Notes: a model not told the origin generated them from the letters alone. A DNA stretch of 64,000 nucleotides from an uncultured Paracoccaceae bacterium (GCA_947496535.1 CANMDE010000005.1:208204-272203), one strand, 5' to 3'. Shown: positions 20,153-29,732, numbered from the stretch's first letter. Numbers and translations are program-made.

Positions 20153-20310
20153 CCTCTTATATGGGGTTTCATCACGTCAGCGCAATTCGGCTTTCGTTTG
20201 AATTGTCTGCCGTGACAATTTCCGCCTGATCTGCGTCGGCATTTGTAATTACTGGTTCGCGGGTTGTTCGCGACATACGCTGGTTTGAGTGACACTACGA
20301 AAGGAGAGCC

Positions 20311-21087
20311 ATGCAGCAACATCCCGGTGCCACTTTTCAGGAGGCTGATGTTGTCGGGCTGTATAAATACCGCCCGCCATATCCGCAGCGTTTGTTTGAC
20401 GTGATTGCGGAACGAGCACCCGCACATGATGCCGTGCTTGATGTTGGTTGTGGGCCGGGGAAAATTGCACGTGAACTGACCGCGAGGTTTTCACAAGTTA
20501 CCGCCGTCGATCCATCTGCCAAGATGATTGAATTGGGCCGGTCTTTGCCATCCGGTCAGGCCGAAAACCTGCACTGGGTTAATGCTCCGGTCGAGGGCAT
20601 TGCATTCCCGATGTCATACGATGTCGTCGTTGCTGCAAACAGTATCCACTGGATCGATTGTGGGGTCTTCTTTCCAAAATTGTACCGTTATTTGAGGCCC
20701 AAACACCTATTTGCAGTCGTATCGGGTGATGCTCCATATGACCCGCCTTGGGAGGATGACTGGCGTGCGTTTCTACGCAAATGGGTTACTGAACTGACCG
20801 GCGATTCTTTGGACAGCCCAGGTTGGACGAGGAAGATGAACAAGCATAGGCCATATCTTGATATCGACGCGGAAATGGAATTTGATGGGTTGCCGTTTTG
20901 TCAATCGGTCGAGGACTTTATTCTTTGCCAACATTCGCGGGAGACTTTTGCCTGTTCACGGTTGGCCGACAGCCGTGAGGCCTTTGATCAGGAACTGCGC
21001 GAGTTGTTGTCGCCATATGCAGATGAGAATGGCCAGATCACATTTCAGACCAAGACTTTTCTTACACTTGGAACCGTCCGAGCATAA
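20311..21087 (+). CDS. class I SAM-dependent methyltransferase
   Basis: This is a 258-residue protein. Motif I VLDVGCGPGKIARELTARF is near 42-60, the acidic end of strand 2 is in TAVDPSAKMIELG, and motif IV is VVVAANSIHWI, the pattern of the UbiE/trans-aconitate methyltransferase-like family. AGGAGAGCC precedes ATG 20311. The substrate cannot be assigned. It is divergent from ppk2 and convergent with the hydrolase gene; only 3 bp separate the two stops. Confidence 0.85.
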   Translation: MQQHPGATFQEADVVGLYKYRPPYPQRLFDVIAERAPAHDAVLDVGCGPGKIARELTARFSQVTAVDPSAKMIELGRSLPSGQAENLHWVNAPVEGIAFPMSYDVVVAANSIHWIDCGVFFPKLYRYLRPKHLFAVVSGDAPYDPPWEDDWRAFLRKWVTELTGDSLDSPGWTRKMNKHRPYLDIDAEMEFDGLPFCQSVEDFILCQHSRETFACSRLADSREAFDQELRELLSPYADENGQITFQTKTFLTLGTVRA

Positions 21088-21090
21088 TGC

Positions 21091-22083
21091 TTAACGCAAA
21101 CTGGCCCGTTCGGCTGCCCGGTCGATTGCCGCGATCGTCTCGTCGGGGTTGGTATGGTGCGGCATGTGGCCGATGCCGTCGAGCCGGACAAGATTGACTG
21201 ACGGCACGATTTTGATCACCTCTTCGGCGTGGATGTTGATTGGAACCGTTGTGTCGGCGGTGCCGTGTACGATCTCGATGGGGAGTTCCAGTTCATCATA
21301 GCGCGCGGACAGGTCTACAACGTGTGGACGTAGCGTGTTGACCTGTCTGATATTCGCCCGAAACGTGTCGGGCCTCAGGGTCAAGTCAGCCCCGATATGT
21401 GCCGCATAGCCTTCGGGGGCGTTCTGTGGGGCGAATGTTTCTTCGATCCGGCTTTGTACGACTGTTTCGGGCACAAATGCGGAGATGAGAGGGATCGTGA
21501 CGGCCCCGCCAAAGGCGCTTCCGTTGATGGTGTAGTAAGATCCCAGCCCGTTGGGCCAGGGCATCGTTACGCCAGCGAGGGAAACGACGGCTTTGGCGTT
21601 GGCGGGGCTGGTCTGATCAAGATCTTCGACCGCCCAGGCATAGGCGACGATCCCGCCAAAGCTGTGCCCGGCGATGATCGGATCAGTGATGCCCAGCGCC
21701 TCTGACGCTTCGCGCAGCATGGTGGCTTGTGACTGTGGGCTGGCACCTTCTGTAGAAAGAGGCCCGTTTTCGATGCCGGGTACCCGGTCTGTATAGCCCA
21801 GACCGGGGCGGTCGAATGCGGTGACTGTATAGCGATCTGTCAGTCGTTCCATCAGGTCAAAAGTGAATTCGCGCAGGTTCCCACCGGCCCCGTGCAGCAA
21901 GATCAGATGTGGCCCGGTGCCGTCCTGTACGTAATGCACGCGCTTGCCAGCCACGTCGACGAACTGGCCGACGGGCGGGTAGGTCTGCTCGGCCTGTTTG
22001 GCTCGGTACTGCGCACAGCCGGTGGTGAAAAGTGCGCCCAATCCAAATGCGAAAGCTGTATACATCAATGTCTTACGTGCCAA
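21091..22083 (-). CDS. alpha/beta hydrolase, probable lipoprotein
   Basis: The protein is about 330 residues. The nucleophile elbow [12 protein letters not shown] is near 150, the oxyanion region [12 protein letters not shown] is near 60, and a late [13 protein letters not shown] carries the catalytic histidine. The start is uncertain. TTG 22083 overlaps the metA stop and gives a proper basic n-region ([16 protein letters not shown]) before a lipobox-like FTTGC. ATG 22065 lacks the charge, and ATG 22137 would lie inside metA. It is probably anchored in the periplasm. The substrate is unknown. It is the last gene of an operon with metA. Confidence 0.8.
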   Translation of the reverse strand: MARKTLMYTAFAFGLGALFTTGCAQYRAKQAEQTYPPVGQFVDVAGKRVHYVQDGTGPHLILLHGAGGNLREFTFDLMERLTDRYTVTAFDRPGLGYTDRVPGIENGPLSTEGASPQSQATMLREASEALGITDPIIAGHSFGGIVAYAWAVEDLDQTSPANAKAVVSLAGVTMPWPNGLGSYYTINGSAFGGAVTIPLISAFVPETVVQSRIEETFAPQNAPEGYAAHIGADLTLRPDTFRANIRQVNTLRPHVVDLSARYDELELPIEIVHGTADTTVPINIHAEEVIKIVPSVNLVRLDGIGHMPHHTNPDETIAAIDRAAERASLR

Positions 22084-22990
22084 TTTTATCCATCTCGAAA
22101 TGGGTAGTCTGGTAGATTTCGTTGATCCAGTTTCCATATAGAAGATGCGCGTGACTTCTCCACCGGTTTTGCGGTTGTTCCGTTGGGTCATCGTTGGGAA
22201 AGTAGTTCGCTGGCACATTTATAGGCGTTCCGTTGCCTATATCGCGGTCATACTCCTGCTTAAGCGTGACGCTGTCATACTCAAAATGGTTGAAGACGTA
22301 GAGCGCCCGGTGGGTAGGGTCTTCGATTAATGCAGGGCCTGCGTCATCGCTGGTGATGAGCGTCTTGAGGGCCGGGGCTGCGTCAATCTCGTCCTGCCGC
22401 ATTTCGGTCCAGCGGCTGACCGGGATCACGCAATCATCGGAGAAACCCCGCAGATAGGGCGAGTTTGGAGCAGTATTCTGGTGCCGCAGGCAGCCGAAAA
22501 GCTTTTGATCCAGCAGGTGCTTTTTGACCCCGTGAAAGTAGTTGATCATGGCCATGCCACCCCAGCAGACGCCAAAGGTCGAATGTACATTGGTCTGGGT
22601 CCAGTCGAAGACCTCGGTCAGTTCGTCCCAATAGGTGACCTCTTCGAAGGGCAGGTGTTCAATGGGAGCGCCGGTAATGATCAGCCCATCGAATTTTTCA
22701 TCACGCACATCCGCGAAGGGCCGATAGAACTCTGCCATATGGGCTGCGGCCGTATTTTTTGTTCGATGTTCAGACATGCGGATCAGCGACAGTTCGATCT
22801 GAAGGGGCGTGGCCCCGATCAACCGGGCGAATTGGTTCTCGGTCTGAATTTTCTTGGGCATCAGGTTCAGAAGTGCGATCCGCAACGGACGAATGTCCTG
22901 GCGGGCGGCAGTGGCTTCATCCAGCACCATCACGCCTTCCTCAGAAAGGACGTCATAGGCGGGCAGGGCGGCGGGTAGTTTAATGGGCAT
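22073..22990 (-). CDS. metA: homoserine O-acetyltransferase (MetA family)
   Basis: This is a 305-residue enzyme that activates homoserine in methionine synthesis. Catalytic residues are in place at family numbering: Cys142 (FGVCWGG), His235 and Glu237 (FNHFEYD). Residue 111 is Glu ([13 protein letters not shown]). Established work on this family shows Glu111 gives acetyl-CoA specificity while Gly111 gives succinyl-CoA, so the enzyme should be an acetyltransferase in spite of the usual succinyltransferase label. The gene lies 36 bp after the orphan ATPase gene and overlaps the hydrolase start. I see no convincing SAM riboswitch upstream. Confidence 0.95.
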   Translation of the reverse strand: MPIKLPAALPAYDVLSEEGVMVLDEATAARQDIRPLRIALLNLMPKKIQTENQFARLIGATPLQIELSLIRMSEHRTKNTAAAHMAEFYRPFADVRDEKFDGLIITGAPIEHLPFEEVTYWDELTEVFDWTQTNVHSTFGVCWGGMAMINYFHGVKKHLLDQKLFGCLRHQNTAPNSPYLRGFSDDCVIPVSRWTEMRQDEIDAAPALKTLITSDDAGPALIEDPTHRALYVFNHFEYDSVTLKQEYDRDIGNGTPINVPANYFPNDDPTEQPQNRWRSHAHLLYGNWINEIYQTTHFEMDKIGT

Positions 22991-23026
22991 GGGTCAGTTC
23001 CTGATAAGAGGCAAGAGATAGGCGCA

Positions 23027-23890
23027 CTACCCGCGCATCTCAAGTGCGTCAGCGATCATGCTGACAAAGCCCTCCGTATCTTTGACCTTTGCGACGGCTT
23101 GCATCGGCACGGTGATGCCCCACTTGTCCGCCATCGCCTTGTACCGGGGCTGGCGGTGGGCGAGCGCCTTGGCGAAGGCCCAGCGGATGAAATCATCGGG
23201 GTCTACTTTGTCGGGGGCCACGTTGAATTCCGCCAGATAGGCATTCCATGTCGCCAGCAGGAATACTGGATCGTATGACATGGGTTTGGGTTCACGATCG
23301 AACCGGCGGATCAGCTCGGCTGTGTGTTCATCCGTCCCTTCGATCCAGACCATCAGCGTTTTGGCCGCGAGGTCTGTCATGATCGGGTCGTTTGGATCGT
23401 CGATATCCACCCATTCGCAGATGGACCCGCCCGTGTCGCAAACAAAATTCGGGTACTGGTAGAGTTCCACCGCCCGTTCAATAAAGTATCCGGTGTCGTG
23501 CAGGGCGGCGACTTCTGCCGCCTGAAACTGATCCTGACGGCGTGTGTATTCATCCCATGGCAAGCCGCCCTTGGCCGGATCGCCCGGTTTGCCAAGGTAG
23601 GAAGACATTGGTTTGAGGTCATCAAAAGAGATGTTGGACCCGATATAGATGCTGTTTGATTGCAGCAGGTCGCGCAGGAACGGCACCTGCATCGCCTCAC
23701 GCTTGGCATTGTCGGCGATCTTTTCACCCATGTAGCGCGTGCCGATGCGATAATCGATCGAGTAATGGAACCAGTCACCGTTCTGGCGCAGCATGTTCGA
23801 CAGATAGGTTTTACCCAGCCCCGACATGGCGAAGAGCAAAACACGTTTCTGTGGCGCTTCGCGCCAATGGTCTGCGGATTTGTAGATCAT
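23027..23890 (-). CDS. P-loop ATPase/kinase-like protein of unknown function
   Basis: This is a 287-residue protein. A P-loop MSGLGKTYLS sits at 22-31 (Walker A of the GxGKT type). Aromatic and charged patches follow (YSIDYRIGTRYMGEKIADNA near 44-63, WDEYTRRQDQFQAAEVAAL). There is no kinase signature I can name and no membrane segment, so it should be cytoplasmic. It is just upstream of metA in the same direction. Homologues annotated only as ATPase are common in Rhodobacteraceae. A role in methionine metabolism would be a guess from position. Confidence 0.7.
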   Translation of the reverse strand: MIYKSADHWREAPQKRVLLFAMSGLGKTYLSNMLRQNGDWFHYSIDYRIGTRYMGEKIADNAKREAMQVPFLRDLLQSNSIYIGSNISFDDLKPMSSYLGKPGDPAKGGLPWDEYTRRQDQFQAAEVAALHDTGYFIERAVELYQYPNFVCDTGGSICEWVDIDDPNDPIMTDLAAKTLMVWIEGTDEHTAELIRRFDREPKPMSYDPVFLLATWNAYLAEFNVAPDKVDPDDFIRWAFAKALAHRQPRYKAMADKWGITVPMQAVAKVKDTEGFVSMIADALEMRG

Positions 23891-24273
23891 TTGGTTTGGT
23901 TAATGGGACATTACCGAAACTGCCAGTGGTTTTTCCGGTTTCCGTGGCAAGCCGTGTAAGGTGATGATTTCATGCACGGATTCGGTATGCAGGTCGGTCG
24001 GCTTCGCGTCGGGCATGTGTCGGACTTTTGTCGGGCACGGGCGCGCGCCTTGGTGAGGATGCATTAAGGTTTGAGCATAGTCATGTAATGATGATGAAAT
24101 GGTGAAAGTGGCGTGCTTTGGATGAGCAGGATTTCGCATCGGAACCGCCGAGGAACAATCCCACCGTTGTCATGGTCAGTTTGTTGGGCTTCATGGGTTT
24201 GAATGCCCTTTCAATTGCTGCCGGATGTGCCACATAGAAGCTCAAGACGGATCGTGAATAGGGATCGTCGTTC
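23891..24273. other. 383-bp intergenic region between divergent operons
   Basis: It carries the promoters of the ATPase-metA operon (leftward) and of the membrane protein gene (rightward). Short leftward frames at 23900-24139 and 24081-24332 have no recognisable motif. I looked for a SAM-type riboswitch ahead of the met operon and could not support one. Confidence 0.4.
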
Positions 24274-25095
24274 GTGGATGACATGACCACCAAAATCAAC
24301 CGCAATGCGGCCGTGCGGACCTTTGTTCGCAAGACTTTTGGTCTTGGGGGGGCATTACGGCTTCATCGGGCGGCCTTTGGCCTTGATCTGCTGCGGGCTC
24401 CTGCCAACGTTTTTCTCGCGCCAATTTTCCTTATCACGCGGCTTGTGGCGCTCTTGGCCATGTTGCTGAGGTTTCGTAAAGTGGCAGGCTGGCTGCTGCG
24501 TAGAAAAATTCTGTTCGAGACAAGCGTTTCGCGGCAGGTGGGTGCGCGTGTGACGAAATTCATTGTTGATCTTGATGCTATGGGGCTTGGCGTCAATGCG
24601 CCGCGTGAAAATATCGAGCGCGCGGTCGATGACTATGCCGGGGTGCGTCACGCTGTGGCGGAAATGACAACGACGCTCCTTGTTCTCATCGGCGGGTACA
24701 TGGTTTTTCAGGCTGCCACGCCGGGGGTCATCTCGCTCGCGGGGCCTGTGGCTGAGATGCAGGCGCAAGCTTCGGCCATCGAACAGTTCCCGCTTGGGCA
24801 GGGGTTGGGGCGCGCATATTATGGCATGTTCCCAACGAGTCTCGCGCCTTGGCAAGTGCTGCTGACCGGGGTGGTACTCGCGACGATTGCATCGGTCGTG
24901 ACGACCTTTGCCGGGGTTATCGCTGACCCATTACAGGTGCTGACCGGTACGCACCGCCGCCGTATGCTGCGTTTGCTTCGCCGATTAGAAGTTGAGCAGC
25001 GGCAAAGCAGTGGTCTTTCAGGAGAGCACGTCGCAGCCCGTATGGCCGACATCACAGATATGGCTGTTAGCTTCTGGCGGATGTTGAGGGGCTGA
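24274..25095 (+). CDS. multi-helix membrane protein (DUF6635-like)
   Basis: This is a protein of about 273 residues. The start is GTG 24274 or ATG 24283; both have only weak ribosome-binding sites. An N-terminal amphipathic part rich in Arg (FVRKTFGLGGALRLHRAA) is followed by a helix FLAPIFLITRLVALLAMLL. Two further helices are MTTTLLVLIGGYMVFQAA near 130 and WQVLLTGVVLATIASVVTTF near 190-210. The C-terminus is charged and helical (HRRRMLRLLRRLEVEQRQ). The pattern recalls the DUF6635 family as I remember it; no function is known. It is alone in its transcription unit. Confidence 0.6.
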   Translation: MDDMTTKINRNAAVRTFVRKTFGLGGALRLHRAAFGLDLLRAPANVFLAPIFLITRLVALLAMLLRFRKVAGWLLRRKILFETSVSRQVGARVTKFIVDLDAMGLGVNAPRENIERAVDDYAGVRHAVAEMTTTLLVLIGGYMVFQAATPGVISLAGPVAEMQAQASAIEQFPLGQGLGRAYYGMFPTSLAPWQVLLTGVVLATIASVVTTFAGVIADPLQVLTGTHRRRMLRLLRRLEVEQRQSSGLSGEHVAARMADITDMAVSFWRMLRG

Positions 25096-25166
25096 ATAGG
25101 CGGCTTCGTTCCGGCCAGAAAAGCCGTACAGACAACTAATTGTTCTAAACTATCGAGGCATACCGT

Positions 25167-25466
25167 TCAGATCATAAGGTCTTGTATTAACTGCCCGAAT
25201 GATGCGCCGTGCATGTCCCGGTCTGTACTGGCACCCTGGGTTGAGGGGCGTGGCATGCTGAGTTTGATCACATTCAGATCGGCGATGTCGAAGCGTTTGA
25301 TCTGGAACTGATCCATGTCCAATGCCTCTGCCACCGCTCTTGTTTTCAACTGGCGTGAGGTTTGTGTAAAAGTCGCCGTGTTCCCGCAGAAGATGTCTAT
25401 TGTCAGCCAAAATGGCCCGGCATTCTTGGACCGGACCTTTGGGACGATGTCGCCGAGCCTGATCAT
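25167..25466 (-). CDS. DUF4387 protein
   Basis: This is a 99-residue protein. The sequence VPKVRSKNAGPFWLTIDIFC, with later RPSTQGASTDRDMHGASF, matches the DUF4387 pattern. The family is usually encoded next to or fused with AtuA-like (DUF1446) proteins. It begins within the last codons of the atuA-like gene (4-bp overlap), so the two are probably made together and may form a complex. The reaction is unknown. It is the last gene of the tctCBA-atuA-DUF4387 operon. Confidence 0.75.
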   Translation of the reverse strand: MIRLGDIVPKVRSKNAGPFWLTIDIFCGNTATFTQTSRQLKTRAVAEALDMDQFQIKRFDIADLNVIKLSMPRPSTQGASTDRDMHGASFGQLIQDLMI

Positions 25467-26812
25467 GCCCCGATCTCTTCGGTCGTCAGACGAAAGGCGT
25501 CCATTGGATGTTCCAGTTCCAGCACATGGTGCAGGCAGAATTCATGGACCACGCCGCGCGGCAGTTCCGGTGGTGAAAAGGGGAAGGCGAATGTCGGCAT
25601 TTCCTCGTTTTCGAAGAGTGGGTGGTGCAGCAGATATGGGTTGAGTATTTTAGCGACCTCGCGGCTTAAACCTTCGGTTTCGGCTGTAATAATGCCAAGC
25701 ACGCCAACTTCGCTTCCGACATTTGAGTGGGCGTCGAGTGGGCCCAGGGTGGCGTCTACGCCAATCAACCGTATTTCAATTGTGAAGTGGCCGCCGATGC
25801 GATCTTCGGCTTTGGCGGTGCATTTGGTTATGATGTCGTCGCGCCATGTGTGGATGTTTTCGACATATCGGGGATCCCGGATCAGGGCGAGGGAGATGGT
25901 TTGGTATCCTGCTGGCCGTGCGCCTTCGAGCTTTACTGTGTAGCGGTCTGAGGGCACCCATTTGCTGCCTTGAACCCGCACATTGCGGTCGTTGAGGGCA
26001 GTATATGTCGCACCAGTGACGTCGAGATGGCCACCGGGTTCATAAAGGATGTAAGGGTCTGAATTTTCGTAAAGCATATGTGCTGAAACTGTTTGGGGCG
26101 TCGCGTGGGCGTCTTTGCCCATGGGTGTGATCGTGAAGCCTTGGTCGTCGAACGCGATCAGGATGGTGCCTGAATTGGGGTTTGTGGTGGCCAGCGCGCC
26201 GCATTCGCCGACCTTTGCCCCGTGCCACGCTGCACCCGCATGGCAGCCGTGTTTCAGGGGCAGTGCTGCTATGACCGCCGTGTCGGTGGCCCGACCGGCG
26301 ATCACGATATCCGCGCCGGTATCGAGTGCTGCTTGTATCTGTTCGACCCCAGCCAGCGCAACAATGTTGCTGCAACTCAGAAACGTGTCGGCATTGACCT
26401 TTGGTGCGGCGGGCAGGGGCGTGATGCGTCCGCAGTCGAAGGCGGCGGCCATTAACACTTTGTCCTGACCCGATTTCAGGACCGCCATGGTCAGGCGTTC
26501 CCCCCGTTCGCTTGCGATCTCGCGTGTGATGTCCACCAGCCAGTCGACCGCATCGTCAGACCCACATGTGCCTGCCGTGCCAATCAGGAGTGGTACGCCT
26601 GCTTTGGCGCGCGCATCGATCAGTTCAGCCCATTCCGCCTTGGTCGAGCTGCGCGAATATTTTGATGTGCCCGTTCCCAGATAGTGGGGGCCGCTATCGG
26701 TGGATCCTCCGTCGATAGCGATGATGTCCGGTTGATGTTCGATCCCTCTGGCAAGTGCATCACGGTCGTAGCCGAGCCCCAGCGCGCCTGAGGGGATCAG
26801 AACCTTGGTCAT
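25463..26812 (-). CDS. AtuA-like acyclic terpene utilisation family protein (DUF1446)
   Basis: This is a 449-residue protein. The start is ATG 26812, which overlaps the tctA stop (TAATG); a frame extending far upstream to 27574 is antisense-like noise within tctA. Family marks include the N-terminal SGALGLGYDRDALARG, IAIDGGSTDSGPHYLGTG near 31-48, and a central IVIAGRATDTAVIAALPL. AtuA proteins are needed for citronellol/geraniol breakdown in Pseudomonas, but the family is wide and its enzymology unsettled. Placement after a tripartite carboxylate transporter suggests it acts on the imported acid. Confidence 0.88.
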   Translation of the reverse strand: MTKVLIPSGALGLGYDRDALARGIEHQPDIIAIDGGSTDSGPHYLGTGTSKYSRSSTKAEWAELIDARAKAGVPLLIGTAGTCGSDDAVDWLVDITREIASERGERLTMAVLKSGQDKVLMAAAFDCGRITPLPAAPKVNADTFLSCSNIVALAGVEQIQAALDTGADIVIAGRATDTAVIAALPLKHGCHAGAAWHGAKVGECGALATTNPNSGTILIAFDDQGFTITPMGKDAHATPQTVSAHMLYENSDPYILYEPGGHLDVTGATYTALNDRNVRVQGSKWVPSDRYTVKLEGARPAGYQTISLALIRDPRYVENIHTWRDDIITKCTAKAEDRIGGHFTIEIRLIGVDATLGPLDAHSNVGSEVGVLGIITAETEGLSREVAKILNPYLLHHPLFENEEMPTFAFPFSPPELPRGVVHEFCLHHVLELEHPMDAFRLTTEEIGA

Positions 26813-28317
26813 TAGTCCGTGACCCTTTGTGGTTTCGTCAGCACATTGCGCAGGAACATTGGAGCCACGAACCCAGCTATTGCTACCACCCACAACCCAA
26901 TCGCAACGCCGGAGCTGAACAGATAGGTCCAGTCTCCGCCTGACAGCACCATCGCACGGCGCAGGCTGTCTTCCATGTGCCCACCCAGCAGGATGCCCAG
27001 AATGATTGGTACGGTTGGCACATCCAGCTTGCGCAGGACCCAGCCCAGCACACCGAAGGCCACCATTAGCAGCAGGTCGAAATAGCTGCCTGATAGGGAG
27101 TATATCCCGACAAAGCTGATCATGGTGACGCCGGGTAGCAGAACCCATGGCGGTACGGACAGGATTTTGACGAATATCTTGACCATCGGCACGTTCATCA
27201 AAAGCAATACGAAGTTGGCGATGAGAAGTGAGGCGATAAGCCCCCAGACCACTTCTGGCCGTTCGGTGAACAGCGTGGGGCCGGGTGTGATGTTCAGCGT
27301 CATCAAAAGCGCCAGCAGCACCGCAGTTGTGCCGGACCCCGGCACGCCGAGTGTCAGCATTGGGACCAAGGCCCCGCCAGCGGCGGCGTTGTTGCCTGCC
27401 TCTGGGGCTGCGACGCCTTTGGCGACTCCGGTGCCGAATTTGCCTTCTTCGCCTGCGATGGATTTCTCGCCCATATAGGCCAGGAATGATCCGAGCGATG
27501 CCCCCGCACCGGGTAGAATGCCGGCTGCAAAGCCGATCAGTGATGCGCGGAGTTGGGTCCATCTGGTTGACCAAATTTCGCGAACGGGGATCGTTACCTT
27601 GTCCAGTTTCACACCGATGGAGGTGTTCTTGCCGTGGCTTTCGATAAAGAAGAATACCTCTGCTATTGCGAACAGGCCGACGATGGCGACAAGAAAATCG
27701 ATCCCATCAAAAAGGTGCATGTTGCCACCGGTCAGTCGCGGGATGCCGGAGTTGTTGTCTACTCCGATCATCGCGATGCCTAGCCCGATACAGGACGCAA
27801 TGGCCGCCTTGGCCTGATTATTTGACGCAATGCCACCCAACGTGGCGAAGGCCAGAAGGTAGAGCGCGAAATACTCCGCTGGGCCAAATTGGAAAGCGAC
27901 CCGTGCCAGTAGAGGTGCCAACAGCATCAATCCTATCGTTGACAGGAACGCCCCCGTGAAAGAGGCCACGCCGGAGATCACCAACGCGTCACCGGCCCGG
28001 CCTTGTTTTGCCATTGGGTAGCCGTCCAGCGTGGTCATCAGGGCCGGTTCATCGCCGGGGATGTTCAGCAGAATTGAGCTAATCCGCCCCCCATACATCG
28101 CGCCGTAGTAGACGGCCGTCATCAGAACCAGCGCCGATGTTGCATCAAGCCCCATCGAAAAAGTCAGCGGGATCAGAATGGCCACGCCGTTTGACGGGCC
28201 AAGACCGGGTAGAGCGCCGATAATCGTACCGATAAAACATCCGAACACCGCCAGCATGAGCGTATAGGGGCTAAGTGCGATGCTGAATCCAGTCGCGAGA
28301 TTTGCAAACAGGTCCAT
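26812..28317 (-). CDS. tctA: tripartite tricarboxylate transporter large permease TctA
   Basis: This is a 501-residue integral membrane protein with about ten to twelve helices. Typical TctA sequence: GCFIGTIIGALPGLGPSNGV near 27-46, YYGAMYGGRISSILLNIPG near 69-87, and LGVPGSGTTAVLLALLM near 325. The repeated PG-rich reentrant loops mark the two halves of the fold. It forms the main channel of a TTT carboxylate transporter, with TctB and the periplasmic TctC. It is separated from tctB by 9 bp. Confidence 0.96.
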   Translation of the reverse strand: MDLFANLATGFSIALSPYTLMLAVFGCFIGTIIGALPGLGPSNGVAILIPLTFSMGLDATSALVLMTAVYYGAMYGGRISSILLNIPGDEPALMTTLDGYPMAKQGRAGDALVISGVASFTGAFLSTIGLMLLAPLLARVAFQFGPAEYFALYLLAFATLGGIASNNQAKAAIASCIGLGIAMIGVDNNSGIPRLTGGNMHLFDGIDFLVAIVGLFAIAEVFFFIESHGKNTSIGVKLDKVTIPVREIWSTRWTQLRASLIGFAAGILPGAGASLGSFLAYMGEKSIAGEEGKFGTGVAKGVAAPEAGNNAAAGGALVPMLTLGVPGSGTTAVLLALLMTLNITPGPTLFTERPEVVWGLIASLLIANFVLLLMNVPMVKIFVKILSVPPWVLLPGVTMISFVGIYSLSGSYFDLLLMVAFGVLGWVLRKLDVPTVPIILGILLGGHMEDSLRRAMVLSGGDWTYLFSSGVAIGLWVVAIAGFVAPMFLRNVLTKPQRVTD

Positions 28318-28326
28318 GGTATTCCC

Positions 28327-28767
28327 TTAGCCGTGCAAGACGGCGGGTAGGGCGACAAGGCCAAGGCCAAGCGCGTATTTGAAAACAAAAAAGAGGCCCA
28401 GCGACAGGCCGAGACCCGCGACAATGGCCGGGCCAGTGCGAGGGTTGATCTGCCACGAAAGGATCGTCGCGGTGATTGCTGTCGGGATGAGAAAGCCCAT
28501 GGGCTTGAGCGCGTAGGCATATCCCACCAGCACCACGATAGCGATGATAAGTGCGCCGAAGGTCCGCAATTCGGGCCACTTGGGGTCTTCGTCGGGCCGA
28601 AGCGCCACGATGATGCCACTGATAGCGGCCACCGCCCCGATCAGGATCGGAAAGGCTTTGGGGCCGACTGGGTCGGCCAGAAAGCTCGCCTGGATCTGTG
28701 TGGCGCTGGCTATGTAAGCCAGCGCCACCATTGTCACGACCACACCAAAAACGCGGTCTGAGGCCAT
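28327..28767 (-). CDS. tctB: tripartite tricarboxylate transporter small permease TctB
   Basis: This is a 146-residue membrane protein with four predicted helices (VFGVVVTMVALAYIASATQI, FPILIGAVAAISGIIVAL, TFGALIIAIVVLVGYAYAL, and the C-terminal pair). TctB is the small membrane subunit of TTT systems. The start codon overlaps the tctC stop (TAATG), which indicates translational coupling. The FLADPVGPKAFPILIG segment is typical of the family. Confidence 0.93.
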   Translation of the reverse strand: MASDRVFGVVVTMVALAYIASATQIQASFLADPVGPKAFPILIGAVAAISGIIVALRPDEDPKWPELRTFGALIIAIVVLVGYAYALKPMGFLIPTAITATILSWQINPRTGPAIVAGLGLSLGLFFVFKYALGLGLVALPAVLHG

Positions 28768-29732
28768 TACTGAATTACCCCGATCTCTTGCGACATGGTG
28801 CGGATTTCAGCGACCACTTCGTCCACATAAGACTGGAAGTCACCACCGACCTTGGTGAATGGGGCCAGTCCATTTGCGGCCATCGCTTCTTGCCATTCGT
28901 CGCTATCGGCCACCATTTGCAGGCGTTCGGCCCACATATTAAAGGTGTCGTCGCTGACGTCCTTTGGGATGTAGAGACCGCGCCAGTTCACGGCGACCAC
29001 GTCGAAACCCTGTTCCTGAGCTGTCGGGATGTCATCGAAGCCCGGCACCCGTTCTTCCGTCAAAACGGCCAGAACCCGGACGTCACCAGATTTCAGGAAG
29101 CCCACAACCTCGGACATATCGCCGGACATTGCGGCGGTGAAGCCACCTACGGTCTGTGTGATAGCGTCCGCGCCGCCATCAACGCCGATGTATTTGACGG
29201 CTGTCAGATCGGACACGCCAGCCCGTTGCAGCACCATCAGGGGTTTTAGGTGGTCAAAACCGCCCACCGCTGAACCGCCGGCAAAGGCCAGTTCGCCCGG
29301 GCTGGCTTTGATGGCATCTACAAGATCGCCCAGCGTCTGATATTCGCTGTCGGCGGCTACGACGATCACGCCCGGATCAGCGCCGATGGCACCGACGAAC
29401 CGCACCTGATCTGCAGTCATGCCTGCAAAAGCGTTTTGCGCCAGACGCGTTGTCGTTGCCGAAGAGGCGGCAATCATAAGGTCGGCGTCATCGCTTCGTT
29501 CGTTGACAACATGGGCATAGGCCAGTCCCCCACCGGCCCCGGCCATATTCGTCACTTGAACCGGCTGCTCCACGGCGCCGATATCATACATTATTTTGCC
29601 GATCTGGCGGCAGGTGAAATCCCAACCTCCACCTGGGTTGGCGGGTGCGATGCATTCTGCAGCATTTGCCGCTGTGGCACCCAAGCCCAGTACGGCACTG
29701 GTTAACAGCGCCTTGAACAGACGTTTTGTCAT
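28767..29732 (-). CDS. tctC: TctC/Bug-type periplasmic substrate-binding protein
   Basis: This is a 321-residue protein with signal peptide MTKRLFKALLTSAVLGLGAT (cleavage near ANA-AE). The mature sequence has the Bug-family ligand loops: IAPANPGGGWDFTCRQI and TNMAGAGGGLAYAHV, then AFAGGSAVGGFDHLKPLMV. Bug proteins bind carboxylates, amino acids or aromatic acids through a shared water network. The exact ligand is not readable. It is the first gene of the leftward operon and divergent from tctDE. Confidence 0.95.
   Translation of the reverse strand: MTKRLFKALLTSAVLGLGATAANAAECIAPANPGGGWDFTCRQIGKIMYDIGAVEQPVQVTNMAGAGGGLAYAHVVNERSDDADLMIAASSATTTRLAQNAFAGMTADQVRFVGAIGADPGVIVVAADSEYQTLGDLVDAIKASPGELAFAGGSAVGGFDHLKPLMVLQRAGVSDLTAVKYIGVDGGADAITQTVGGFTAAMSGDMSEVVGFLKSGDVRVLAVLTEERVPGFDDIPTAQEQGFDVVAVNWRGLYIPKDVSDDTFNMWAERLQMVADSDEWQEAMAANGLAPFTKVGGDFQSYVDEVVAEIRTMSQEIGVIQ

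Noticed and set aside
23891..24140. SAM riboswitch ahead of the ATPase-metA operon
   Set aside because: I looked for SAM-II/SAM-V-like conserved pseudoknot segments and found none I could defend. A covariance-model search would decide.
26813..27574. Upstream extension of the AtuA-like frame by 254 codons
   Set aside because: This part lies in another frame of tctA and is Arg/His-rich noise. The true start is ATG 26812 overlapping the tctA stop.
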